A DNA stretch of 42,082 nucleotides from Roseibacillus sp. (lineage in GTDB: Bacteria; Verrucomicrobiota; Verrucomicrobiia; Verrucomicrobiales; Akkermansiaceae): contig JAKVCR010000162.1 of NCBI GenBank assembly GCA_022448985.1, positions 1 through 42,082 of the forward strand. Direction: 5' to 3'. Position 1 is the stretch's first letter; every line of letters starts with the position of its first letter. Shown here piece by piece: positions 26,101-33,404 of the stretch. The translations under genes were made by a program, and so were the position numbers. Below the pieces are notes generated by a model that saw only the letters and a list, made by a program, of their open reading frames with translations, ran no database searches and was not told the DNA's origin.

Positions 26101-29100
26101 GCCCAACCTCTACGTCAGCGGTCGCAAGATCGGAGACGAATTCCGCTACGTCCTTGAGCGCCGCTATGCCCGGAAACTGCCGGGCAACATGCTCGAACGC
26201 CCTGAGATTATCCTCAATCCCTGGGCCGTGCGTGATACCGAGACGGAAGAGGAAACCCTCACGGATGGGGAAGATTACGATCGCGCCCTGACCGGCCAGG
26301 CCGCCAAGTCCAAAAGAGCATCCTCGCCTTCTGCGCGCCAACAGGCCGGGGAGAAAGTTCCTACCGGCAGTGCGGTCGATTTCCTCGTCAACAGCCCGGT
26401 CAGTCTTCTCAACCTGCAACCGGACGAGAAGGGCCACCTCTCCATCGACCTCGATGCCTTCGGGGACCGCCAGCACGTGCACGTCCTCGTCCTCGACCAT
26501 CAGGGGGCAAGCTACGCCGAACTCTCCCTCCCGGAACGTGCAACCGAAATCGCGGACCTGCGCCTCCGCCAGGCCCTCGACCCGGATCGCCACTTCACCG
26601 AACAGGACTCGGTCACCCTCCTGAAGAAGGGCGAGCGCCTGGAGATCGAGGACCTGCGCACCGCGCGCCTTGAGGTTTTTGAGAATCTCTCCAGCGCTTA
26701 CCGTTACCTGCTTGCCGTCCGGGAGGACGCAACCCTGCGTCAATTCGAGTTCATCCTCAACTGGCCGGATCTCAAGGAAGAGGAAAAACGCACCAGGTAT
26801 TCTCAGTTCGCCTGCCATGAGCTGAACTTCTTCCTCTGGAAAAAGGATCCCCGGTTCTTCGCGGAGGTGATCGCACCCTACCTTGCCAATAAACGTGACC
26901 AGACCTTCGTCGACAAGTTCCTGCTGGGATCCAAGCTCAATCCCTATCTCGAACCGTTCGAATACGAACGTCTCAACTCCCTGGAGCGCATTCTCCTTGC
27001 CCATCGCTCCGAAGACCGCCTCGAAAGCACGCAGTGGGATTTTCGCGATCGCCTCGCGCTCCACCCACCCGACCTCACCCGCTCCAACCTGCTCTTCAAT
27101 GGAGCACTCGCGACCGGAGGACTGACTTTCAGCGACCTCAATGCGGCCCGGGACAAGGCCAACGGCTGGTTTGGCCGGGTGGCTACTGATGCGATCTCCG
27201 CACCAGCAAGCCCCCCGGTTGAGGGAGAGGCCTTCGGAGCCGGGGGTGGTTTCGCCGATGGAAAAAGCCGGGGCCGGTCCCTGAGACGCAGCCTGGAGAG
27301 CAATGCCCTGTCCCTGGATGAGGCAGAAGGGGCCGTACCCGAGTCAGCCGTTGAGGAAATGAAGAAACTGGGTGCGGCACAGGACAAACGCCAGGCCAAG
27401 GCAGAGCAGGCACGGAAAAAGACCGAACTTCACAGGAAGGATTTGGGCCAACAGGAAGTTGTATTTGACGCCTATGCCGAGGCTGGCCTCGACCTTTCCG
27501 CCGTAGACGCACTCTACCGTCCAGTGGAAACCACCAAGGAGTGGGCCGAGACGAATTACTACCGGCTGCCCATTGGATCCCACACCCATGACCTCATTGC
27601 CGAGAGCAGGTTCTGGCTCGACTACGTCCGGCATGAGAAGGGGAAGGCCTTCGGTTCGAGGCACCTGGGAGAAGCCACCCGGAACATTCACGAGACACTC
27701 CTCGCCCTTGCCGTTCTTGATCTGCCCTTCGATTCACCGGAGAGCAGCATGGATATTGATGGACCCAAACTTGTCTTCACCGCCGCGGACAGCGCCATCG
27801 CCTTCCACCGTGAGATAAAGGAAGCCGGACTGGCCGACAACCGTCCTCCCCTCCTGGTAAGCCAGGCCTACTTCCGCCACGGCGACCGCCACCGGATCGA
27901 GAATGGCGAGCAGGTCGACAAGTTCGTCAACGATGAGTTCGTGACCAGCGTGGTCTACGGGGCCCAGGTCGTGGTCACCAACCCCACCAGCACCAGACAG
28001 AAACTCGACGTCCTGCTCCAGATTCCGCAGGGGGCCATGCCGGTGCTCGGTCACCGCGCCACGGGCACGCGCAAGATCTCCCTCGATCCCTACACCACCC
28101 AACGCCTCGAGCACTTCTTCTACTTCCCGGCCGCTGGCGACTATCCATGCTATCCGGCCCATGTCTCCAAGAGTGGCGCCGTCATTGCTCACGCCGAGAA
28201 GTTCACCTTCAAGGTGGTGAGTGAACCCTCGAGGGTGGACGAAAGTTCCTGGGCCCACATCAGTCAGTGGGGCACCGGGGAACAGGTCCTCACCTACCTC
28301 TCAAAAATGAACCTCCACAACATCAATCTCCTCCAGGTTGCCTGGCGCTGCCGCGAGAGCGAGGACTTCTTCAGGAAAGCCCTCGAGATCCTGCACCGCC
28401 GGGGCAAGTACCATCGCGAACTCTACAGCTATGGGCTCTTCCACAATCATATGCCCATCGCCCGCCAGTTTCTCCTCGTGGACGGACGCTACCTCAACAA
28501 CTGCGGTGACTATCTCGCCAGTGAGCTCGTCACCATCGATCCCGTGGCCCGTCGCGCCTACGAACATCTCGAGTACAAGCCTCTCGTCAACAATCGCGCT
28601 CATGTCGTAGGGGGCACGCGTAAGATCCTGAATGGCCGGATCCGCAATCAGTACCAGGGCTTCCTGCGTATTCTAAGCCAGAAACCCTCGCTTGATCACG
28701 CCGACCAGCTGAGCACTACCTACTACCTCTTCCTGCAGGACCGGGCTGCGGAGGCCCTGGCCAGGCTGGAGACGGTGAATGCGGAAGCTCTCCCAACCAG
28801 TATTCAATACGACTACTTCCGCGCCTACAGCGCCTTCTACCGGGCTCAACCGGATGAGGCCCGCGCCATTGCCGTGAAATATGCCCAGCACCCGGTGGAC
28901 CGCTGGCGCGAACGCTTCGTCAATGTGATCGCACAGGCCGACGAAATCCAGGGCAAGGGACCGCAGATTGCCACTGAAGAGGACCGGAACCAGCAGCAGG
29001 CCAGGCTTGCCGCGGCGGAACCCTCCCTCTCTCTCAGGGTCGAGGGATCCCTCGTCACCATTGACTACCAGAAGGTGACCACCGTGCAGGTCAACTACTA

Positions 29101-29590
29101 TGAAATGGACCTGGAGTTCCTCTTCAGCACCAATCCGTTCGTATCCAGCAACAGTGGCAGCTTTTCAGTAGTGCGACCCAACAAGTCCGAGCGTCTCCAA
29201 CTGGCTGACAACAAACGCTCGCAGAATTTTGAACTTCCCCGCGAGTACCAGTCCAGGAATGTTCTCATCGAGGTGATTGGAGGAGGCAAAAAACGGTCCC
29301 TGGCCGTTTACTCCAACGAGCTGAACACCACGGTCAGCGAACGCTACGGGATCCTCACCGTGCGCCACGCCGGTGACAACCGCCCCCTGCCCGCCACATA
29401 CGTCAAGGTCTATGCCCTGACCAGTTCCGGTCCACAGTTCTACAAGGACGGCTACACTGATCTCCGGGGCAAGTTTGATTATGCCAGCGTGAGCACAAGT
29501 GACATTGGTGATGTAACCAAGTTCAGCGTCCTTGTCATGAGCGACAAAAATGGGGCTACTGTCCTGGAAGCACCCGTTCCGCAGCGATAG
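23168..29590 (+). CDS. Giant secreted protein, alpha-2-macroglobulin-like in part, no thioester
   Basis: The product has about 2140 residues from the ATG at 23168 (the frame also opens at 23117, but a normal signal peptide, MNKASRFTHPLMLVSAFLAI, begins at 23168). Residues about 30-420 are helical and TPR-like. About 423-570 form a strand-rich MG-like region ending GVWIVEFIGGSKSSRAVIRK, which resembles bacterial alpha-2-macroglobulins. About 546-600 looks like a carboxypeptidase-regulatory-type beta domain. An acidic linker is near 1020-1070 and a charged, coiled-coil-like linker near 1340-1430. The rest is beta-rich with helical repeats towards 1700-1950. The six Cys do not form the CxEQ thioester motif of trapping A2M proteins, so any such activity is not expected. 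No catalytic motif is recognised. It ends 4 bases from a convergent lipoprotein gene. Confidence 0.82.
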   Translation: MNKASRFTHPLMLVSAFLAILTPRVCAQQEIGFIEDFALAADRKEALRQLIPGTEDYYYYHALHYQNTKQSRELAETLTQWHKRFPNSGLRNLILNREALINYPRDPKNSLEHIQRQLNLQFNHQQEGKARAREFTSVLKQSEISWDKFLADALRGTRTLQNINQDEFFALLSSGHALTAPQRRDLLSRADNPDLPGLVNLILEDLKSQESRGFGEFNIHRALTVAQLDELRGGRKDLLLNANYVHSYLAKLRPGYDANPVANPETRKSYLQRAWKFASRLGPSFNSLKAHLLYQRLVFDYSQGVHDADRFMTYVKLPRRVSYVHPDWARKERELWRHPANLGQNFRKVTGLAPIGTDEPVVRNYLLHFLRESEDYKAYAPYFRENWLKAIFAEAKIVNGIGDPERWASLLSPSQFQALKDRVDIEFDPSNPEHFGVSDNVSLRVHLKNVQTLIVKVFEVNTLNYYLKHGTEISTDLALDGLVTNHERTFDYKEAPQRRVPRDFEFPEIEDRRGVWIVEFIGGSKSSRAVIRKGRLEVLSATSSKGEVITILDETRKPAPGVAVWFGGRRYECDEKGRTLIPFSNEPGTRTPVIEAPDGFASLAHFQHSSESYQLHAGIRLDREALRPGAKATIIVRPTLTVAGQPISLTRLEKVRLVLISTDLDGISTTSTVSDFKIASDREATHEIRVPNRLSSLNIRLVSAVKVASEGQKEIELSADQSFTINGQLRSDRIRDLFLSRVNGKYTVQLLGRSGEPGVGQHLNVTIRRPNFKNTRSFTLKTDKSGGVDLGALDGVANITARTADNHQRVWQLPRSRRTNPGLIHAVAGDSIQIPYAGTLTRKELALHAISPAGITSDAFKALSLKDGFLVAANLAPGDYRLLLKKSNQSITLRVARGTVANGHVFNSARTLELVDRDPSHLTKLSVDGKSLKINVANTDKATRVHIIATRFLPDFDLFGFLGHAPRGGLFSGTPGHLPNLYVSGRKIGDEFRYVLERRYARKLPGNMLERPEIILNPWAVRDTETEEETLTDGEDYDRALTGQAAKSKRASSPSARQQAGEKVPTGSAVDFLVNSPVSLLNLQPDEKGHLSIDLDAFGDRQHVHVLVLDHQGASYAELSLPERATEIADLRLRQALDPDRHFTEQDSVTLLKKGERLEIEDLRTARLEVFENLSSAYRYLLAVREDATLRQFEFILNWPDLKEEEKRTRYSQFACHELNFFLWKKDPRFFAEVIAPYLANKRDQTFVDKFLLGSKLNPYLEPFEYERLNSLERILLAHRSEDRLESTQWDFRDRLALHPPDLTRSNLLFNGALATGGLTFSDLNAARDKANGWFGRVATDAISAPASPPVEGEAFGAGGGFADGKSRGRSLRRSLESNALSLDEAEGAVPESAVEEMKKLGAAQDKRQAKAEQARKKTELHRKDLGQQEVVFDAYAEAGLDLSAVDALYRPVETTKEWAETNYYRLPIGSHTHDLIAESRFWLDYVRHEKGKAFGSRHLGEATRNIHETLLALAVLDLPFDSPESSMDIDGPKLVFTAADSAIAFHREIKEAGLADNRPPLLVSQAYFRHGDRHRIENGEQVDKFVNDEFVTSVVYGAQVVVTNPTSTRQKLDVLLQIPQGAMPVLGHRATGTRKISLDPYTTQRLEHFFYFPAAGDYPCYPAHVSKSGAVIAHAEKFTFKVVSEPSRVDESSWAHISQWGTGEQVLTYLSKMNLHNINLLQVAWRCRESEDFFRKALEILHRRGKYHRELYSYGLFHNHMPIARQFLLVDGRYLNNCGDYLASELVTIDPVARRAYEHLEYKPLVNNRAHVVGGTRKILNGRIRNQYQGFLRILSQKPSLDHADQLSTTYYLFLQDRAAEALARLETVNAEALPTSIQYDYFRAYSAFYRAQPDEARAIAVKYAQHPVDRWRERFVNVIAQADEIQGKGPQIATEEDRNQQQARLAAAEPSLSLRVEGSLVTIDYQKVTTVQVNYYEMDLEFLFSTNPFVSSNSGSFSVVRPNKSERLQLADNKRSQNFELPREYQSRNVLIEVIGGGKKRSLAVYSNELNTTVSERYGILTVRHAGDNRPLPATYVKVYALTSSGPQFYKDGYTDLRGKFDYASVSTSDIGDVTKFSVLVMSDKNGATVLEAPVPQR

Positions 29591-29594
29591 GGCC

Positions 29595-30002
29595 CTACTC
29601 CGGCCAGTCCCCGTGATTGACCCGCCACGCACCCGATCCGTCTTCCTGGAATACAATGGAAAGCGCCCGGGGAGGATTAACATCCTCAAAGACCCACTCC
29701 CAGACGAGGGCCCGCCAAGGGGTCCCGGCCGCCCGGCCATAGATCTTGTAACCCGCCTTGTCAGGAGGGCCGAACATGGCCTCCACCACCCGCTGGGGCA
29801 TCCCGATCTTCACCGAATCGGAGAGCTGCTGCGCATTCCGGTAACTGGGCTTGGCCCGGAACGTCCCCCCGTCAGAAGAAGCGCCCCGTAAATTCTCCCG
29901 ACCGGGTGCCGTCTCACGGGCGCTCCCACCGGAATTCTGGGTGCACCCGGTGGCCAGCGCAAACAATACGCCGGCCAGAATTAGGCTGCCATCGCGAATC
30001 AT
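29595..30002 (-). CDS. BamE/SmpA-like lipoprotein
   Basis: From the ATG at 30002 the product is 135 residues, starting MIRDGSLILAGVLFALATGC: a lipoprotein signal with the lipobox ATGC, the Cys at residue 20. The frame extends to 30074, but that start would place the signal too far inside. After a Gly/Ser-rich linker, residues about 55-135 read SDSVKIGMPQRVVEAMFGPP, the pattern of SmpA/BamE-type domains (a short helix after a V..GM motif and a GxP turn). BamE helps outer-membrane protein assembly, but many lipoproteins share this fold, so the role is open. It converges with the giant gene with 4 bases between stops. Confidence 0.68.
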   Translation of the reverse strand: MIRDGSLILAGVLFALATGCTQNSGGSARETAPGRENLRGASSDGGTFRAKPSYRNAQQLSDSVKIGMPQRVVEAMFGPPDKAGYKIYGRAAGTPWRALVWEWVFEDVNPPRALSIVFQEDGSGAWRVNHGDWPE

Positions 30003-30243
30003 GATACGGGGGTCTAACAGGGCCCAGCCCACTGATGCATTAAAAAACGCAACGGAGACCGCACAACATAACACGGCCAGCGAGAATCCCTCCCCATGCT
30101 GAAACAGCTCCGCAGTTTATTGCTGAAGCAGGGAATACCCCGATACCGAAGGGTTCCCACTCCCGGGTGGCCCCCAGGGGATCCCCCCATTGTCTGACTT
30201 CTTTCCCCTGTTACCCGGCAGGCGACAGGTGTAAGGAGCAAGG

Positions 30244-31677
30244 ATGCGCTGGAACAACTCATCCACATACATCCGCCAGGGTTTCTTGATCCTCGCCCTC
30301 CCCGCCCTTCCACTTCACGCCGCTATATTCGAGGACAAGAGTGAGCAATTCGGCCTCGCAGGAGGGAACGACGCCTCCTGGTTCGACTTCAACAACGACG
30401 GCTGGACCGATATCTGCGTCGGCGGGAAGGTCTACCGCAATGAGAAGGGCAAAAAATTTGTGAAGGTAGCCGACACCGGAGCCTGCGTGGCCGCCGATTT
30501 CGATAACGACGGCTTTCTCGATCTCTACTCCTGGAGTGGCCGCAAGGTTTACCACAACAAGGGTGGCAAGGAGTTTGTCCCCCTTGAACTGCCCGAATTG
30601 CCCAAGGGCAGCTCGCTGGGGGCCTGCTGGGGGGACTTCAACAGGGACGGGTTTGTTGATCTCTATGTCGGCGGCTACGAAACCTGGCCCAATGACACCT
30701 ATGCCGACTTCCTGCTCACAAACCAGGGAGGGAAATCCTTCAAGTTGACCTGGAGCGAGGTCCGCTACCGGGCCCGCGGCGTGACCGCCTGCGACTTCGA
30801 CCGCGATGGGGATCTCGATATCTACGTCTCCAACTACCGGCTTCAGCCGAACATCCTGTGGCAAAATGATGGAAAGGGCACCTTTTCGGATGTAACGGGT
30901 GCCTTTGGCGTGATCGCAAATGGTCCCGGCTTCGGGGGAGGACACTCCATCGGCGCGGCCTGGGGAGACTTCGACAACGATGGGAACTTTGATCTCTTCG
31001 CCGGCAACTTTGCGCACAAGGACGGTCGCGGCAACCAGCCCGAGTCGCTCTGGCTGCGCAACAACGGGAAAGAGGGCGAATTCAAGTTCGTGAGCAAGGG
31101 CCAGGGCGGAGTCTTCTACCAGGAATCCTACGCCAGCCCCTCCGCCGCCGATTACGACAACGATGGCAATCTCGATCTCTTCTTCACGACTGTCTACGGG
31201 GTGGCTTCCTTCGGCCGCAAGAACAACTCGGTTCTCTTCCGCAACGAGGGCAACTTCAAGTTTTCCAATGCAACCACCGGGAGCAAGCTGGACGGATTGC
31301 CTCCCACCTACCAGGCGGCCTGGGCGGACTTCGACAATGACGGGGATCTCGATCTCATGGCGGCAGGCAGGTTCTTCGTGAATGGCGGCGAGAAAGACCA
31401 CCACTGGCTCAAGGTACGCCTCCTCGGCGACCGGAAGAAGGTGAACCTGTTCGCCATCGGTGCCCAGGCGCGGGTGGCTCTGCCGGACGGCAGAATCCTC
31501 ACCCGCCAGGTGGCAGCGGGAACCGGGCAGGGGAACCAGAACGACCTCGTCCTCCACTTCGGCCTCGGCGCACACGACAAACCCGTTCAGGTAGATATTC
31601 TCTGGCCTGACGGATCGACCCGCACAGTCAAGGATGTAGCCGTTGACCAACGGGTGACCCTGAAGATGGAGGAGTAG
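30244..31677 (+). CDS. Secreted CRTAC1-type FG-GAP/ASPIC-UnbV beta-propeller
   Basis: The 477-residue product has a signal peptide (about 1-26, ending LPLHA). Seven calcium-binding-type DxDxDG repeats follow: DFNNDGWTD, DFDNDGFLD, DFNRDGFVD, DFDRDGDLD, DFDNDGNFD, DYDNDGNLD and DFDNDGDLD, as expected for a seven-bladed propeller. The last 70 residues (GAQARVALPDGRILTRQVAAG to the end, with VDILWPDGSTRTVKDV) are an ASPIC/UnbV domain. Such proteins are secreted and probably bind ligands rather than catalyse a reaction. The start has a good Shine-Dalgarno, AAGGAG at 30233-30238. A DUF1501 gene follows on the same strand 97 bases later. Confidence 0.93.
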   Translation: MRWNNSSTYIRQGFLILALPALPLHAAIFEDKSEQFGLAGGNDASWFDFNNDGWTDICVGGKVYRNEKGKKFVKVADTGACVAADFDNDGFLDLYSWSGRKVYHNKGGKEFVPLELPELPKGSSLGACWGDFNRDGFVDLYVGGYETWPNDTYADFLLTNQGGKSFKLTWSEVRYRARGVTACDFDRDGDLDIYVSNYRLQPNILWQNDGKGTFSDVTGAFGVIANGPGFGGGHSIGAAWGDFDNDGNFDLFAGNFAHKDGRGNQPESLWLRNNGKEGEFKFVSKGQGGVFYQESYASPSAADYDNDGNLDLFFTTVYGVASFGRKNNSVLFRNEGNFKFSNATTGSKLDGLPPTYQAAWADFDNDGDLDLMAAGRFFVNGGEKDHHWLKVRLLGDRKKVNLFAIGAQARVALPDGRILTRQVAAGTGQGNQNDLVLHFGLGAHDKPVQVDILWPDGSTRTVKDVAVDQRVTLKMEE

Positions 31678-31732
31678 GGGGCGCTATTGTCTTTCCAGCG
31701 GACACACAATTCCATAGGATAGATCCAACCAT

Positions 31733-31758
31733 GGATTCTCCCGTGAAAGGGGGGATCC
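31733..31758 (+). other. Intergenic hairpin, copy A
   Basis: GGATTCTCCC and GGGGGGATCC form a 10-bp stem (two G-T pairs) with loop GTGAAA. It lies just before GGAG (31759-31762), the probable Shine-Dalgarno of the DUF1501 gene starting at 31775, so folding could affect its translation. The left arm and loop, with the preceding CAT, match a second intergenic site at 40680-40709 at 17 of 18 bases (31730-31747 against 40680-40697). Confidence 0.6.
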
Positions 31759-31774
31759 GGAGAAACGGCCATCC

Positions 31775-33187
31775 ATGTTAACGATCGCAGATCAGCGGCC
31801 CGGGACATCACGACGCGCGCTTCTGCGCCTCGGCAGCCTCGGCCTGGCTGGCCTCTCCCTTCCTTCCATTCTTGCCAGCCGTGCTGCTGCCACGAGAACG
31901 CAGGACAATCCACTCAAGGACAAGTGCGTGATCTTTCTGTTCCAACAGGGCGGACCGAGCCAGCTGGAGACATTCGACCCCAAGATGGATGTGCCGTCCG
32001 AAGTACGCACCGTGGGCGGCACAACCCGCACCTCGCTGACCGGGGTACACTACGGCGCCACCATGCAGCGCCTGGCTAAACTCGCCCACAAGTTGACGGT
32101 CGTCCGTTCCTTCACGACCCGGAATGCCGGGCACAACATCCAGCCGATCGTAAGCCCGTCCTCGCATGAAGCCAACATCGGCACGCATTATGCGCGGGTG
32201 GCTGGCGCCACCCGCCGCCTCTCGGGGATGCCCACCAATACCGTTATCTTTCCCCGGACCGTCCTTCCCGGGGCTCCCAAGCCGGAGGCCCGCGGAAACC
32301 TGGCCGCCACCGGCCCCTACAACTCCTCCTTCGCTCCCTTCCTCTCAGGCGGCGGAGGCGAGTTGCAACAGGACATGACCTTACAGGTCAATCGGGAACG
32401 CTTCCTCGCCGACCGGCGGGAACTTCTCGGCAAGCTCGATGGACTCAATCGGTCTATCGACGTGGGAGGCAGGATGGAAGCACTCGACGAATTACAGCAA
32501 CAGGCCTTCCAGGTGCTCCTCAATGGACATGTTTCCAACGCCTTTGATCTGAGCAGGGAGGACCCCCGGGTAGTCTCCCGTTATGATACCGCCCGCTTCG
32601 CAAAACCGGGCCAATGGAACAAGGTAAGCCGCGGGAGGAAGGGCTACTACACTGCGCAAGCCCAATCGCTCGGCAAGCTCCTCCTCACTGCCAGGCGCCT
32701 GTGTGAGGCTGGATGCGGTTTTGTCACCATCCACGCAGGCTATGCCGGCGTGTGGGACATGCACGCGGATGGCAACAATCTCAACATGCAGGATGGCATG
32801 CAGGCGGTGGGGCGTTCCTTTGACCACGCGGTAGCCGAATTCATCCTCGACTGTGAGGCTCGCGGGCTGGGCGACAAGATTCTCCTGGTTTGCACCGGGG
32901 AAATGGGCCGCACCCCCAAGCTCAACAAACGGGGTGGACGCGATCACTGGGCCCGTCTCGCTCCCCTGCTCCTCTACGGAGGAGGAATGGAAGGTGGGCG
33001 GGTGATCGGACGTTCGACCCACGACGGAGGCGAACCCAACAGCACACCCTACGGCCCCGATAACCTGATCTCGACCCTCCTCAACACCATGATCGATATC
33101 GGGAAGCTCCGCCTCGCTCCCAGTGCGCCCAAGGAGGTCCTGGAACTGGCTGGCTCCCCCGTGATTCCTGGCGTAGTGACAGGTTAG
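31775..33187 (+). CDS. Tat-exported DUF1501 protein (first copy)
   Basis: The 470-residue product begins with a twin-arginine-type signal (SRRALLRLGSLGLAGLSLPS) and belongs to DUF1501. Segments that match are FLFQQGGPSQLETFDPK, GATMQRLAKLAHKLTVVRSF, TIHAGYAGVWDMHADG, CTGEMGRTPKLNKRGGRDHW and GGGMEGGRVIGRS. The fold is related to alkaline phosphatase and sulfatase, although no reaction is established. DUF1501 genes are usually next to DUF1549/DUF1553 genes, as here (218 bases upstream of one), and probably work in the same extracytoplasmic process. Copy A of the hairpin repeat and a GGAG precede the start at 31775. Confidence 0.93.
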   Translation: MLTIADQRPGTSRRALLRLGSLGLAGLSLPSILASRAAATRTQDNPLKDKCVIFLFQQGGPSQLETFDPKMDVPSEVRTVGGTTRTSLTGVHYGATMQRLAKLAHKLTVVRSFTTRNAGHNIQPIVSPSSHEANIGTHYARVAGATRRLSGMPTNTVIFPRTVLPGAPKPEARGNLAATGPYNSSFAPFLSGGGGELQQDMTLQVNRERFLADRRELLGKLDGLNRSIDVGGRMEALDELQQQAFQVLLNGHVSNAFDLSREDPRVVSRYDTARFAKPGQWNKVSRGRKGYYTAQAQSLGKLLLTARRLCEAGCGFVTIHAGYAGVWDMHADGNNLNMQDGMQAVGRSFDHAVAEFILDCEARGLGDKILLVCTGEMGRTPKLNKRGGRDHWARLAPLLLYGGGMEGGRVIGRSTHDGGEPNSTPYGPDNLISTLLNTMIDIGKLRLAPSAPKEVLELAGSPVIPGVVTG

Positions 33188-33274
33188 GGCCCGAATGCCC
33201 CGGGACCCCGAAATAAGTCCCCGGCACTGAGGTTGTTGCCCCCTCCCTGCCCATTTTGGGGTAAAAACGGACCT

Positions 33275-33300
33275 CTAATCCCCTTAACTAGGGGAATTAG
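33275..33300. other. Hairpin in the DUF1501-DUF1549 gap
   Basis: CTAATCCCC and GGGG-A-ATTAG form a 9-bp stem with one bulged A and a 7-base loop (TTAACTA). It lies between the DUF1501 stop (33187) and the next start (33405). It has no T-run, so a role in termination is only possible. Nothing else stands out in this 217-base gap. Confidence 0.35.
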
Positions 33301-33404
33301 GCCTCCAGAGGGGCACGAATCCACAAGCTATCGGATAGACATGGGACCGCAAAACGCGTATGTACTCAAAGCTCCCTTTTGACCTCCGGGCGTCACTTTT
33401 CCCC

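Noticed and set aside
30178-30187. GGGGATCCCC palindrome as an operator
   Set aside because: It sits in a run of C and G and has no paired half-sites at operator spacing; it includes a chance BamHI-like site.
30259-31650. A 463-residue minus-strand reading frame
   Set aside because: It mirrors the CRTAC1 repeats on the other strand; the plus-strand gene has a signal peptide, Shine-Dalgarno and family motifs.
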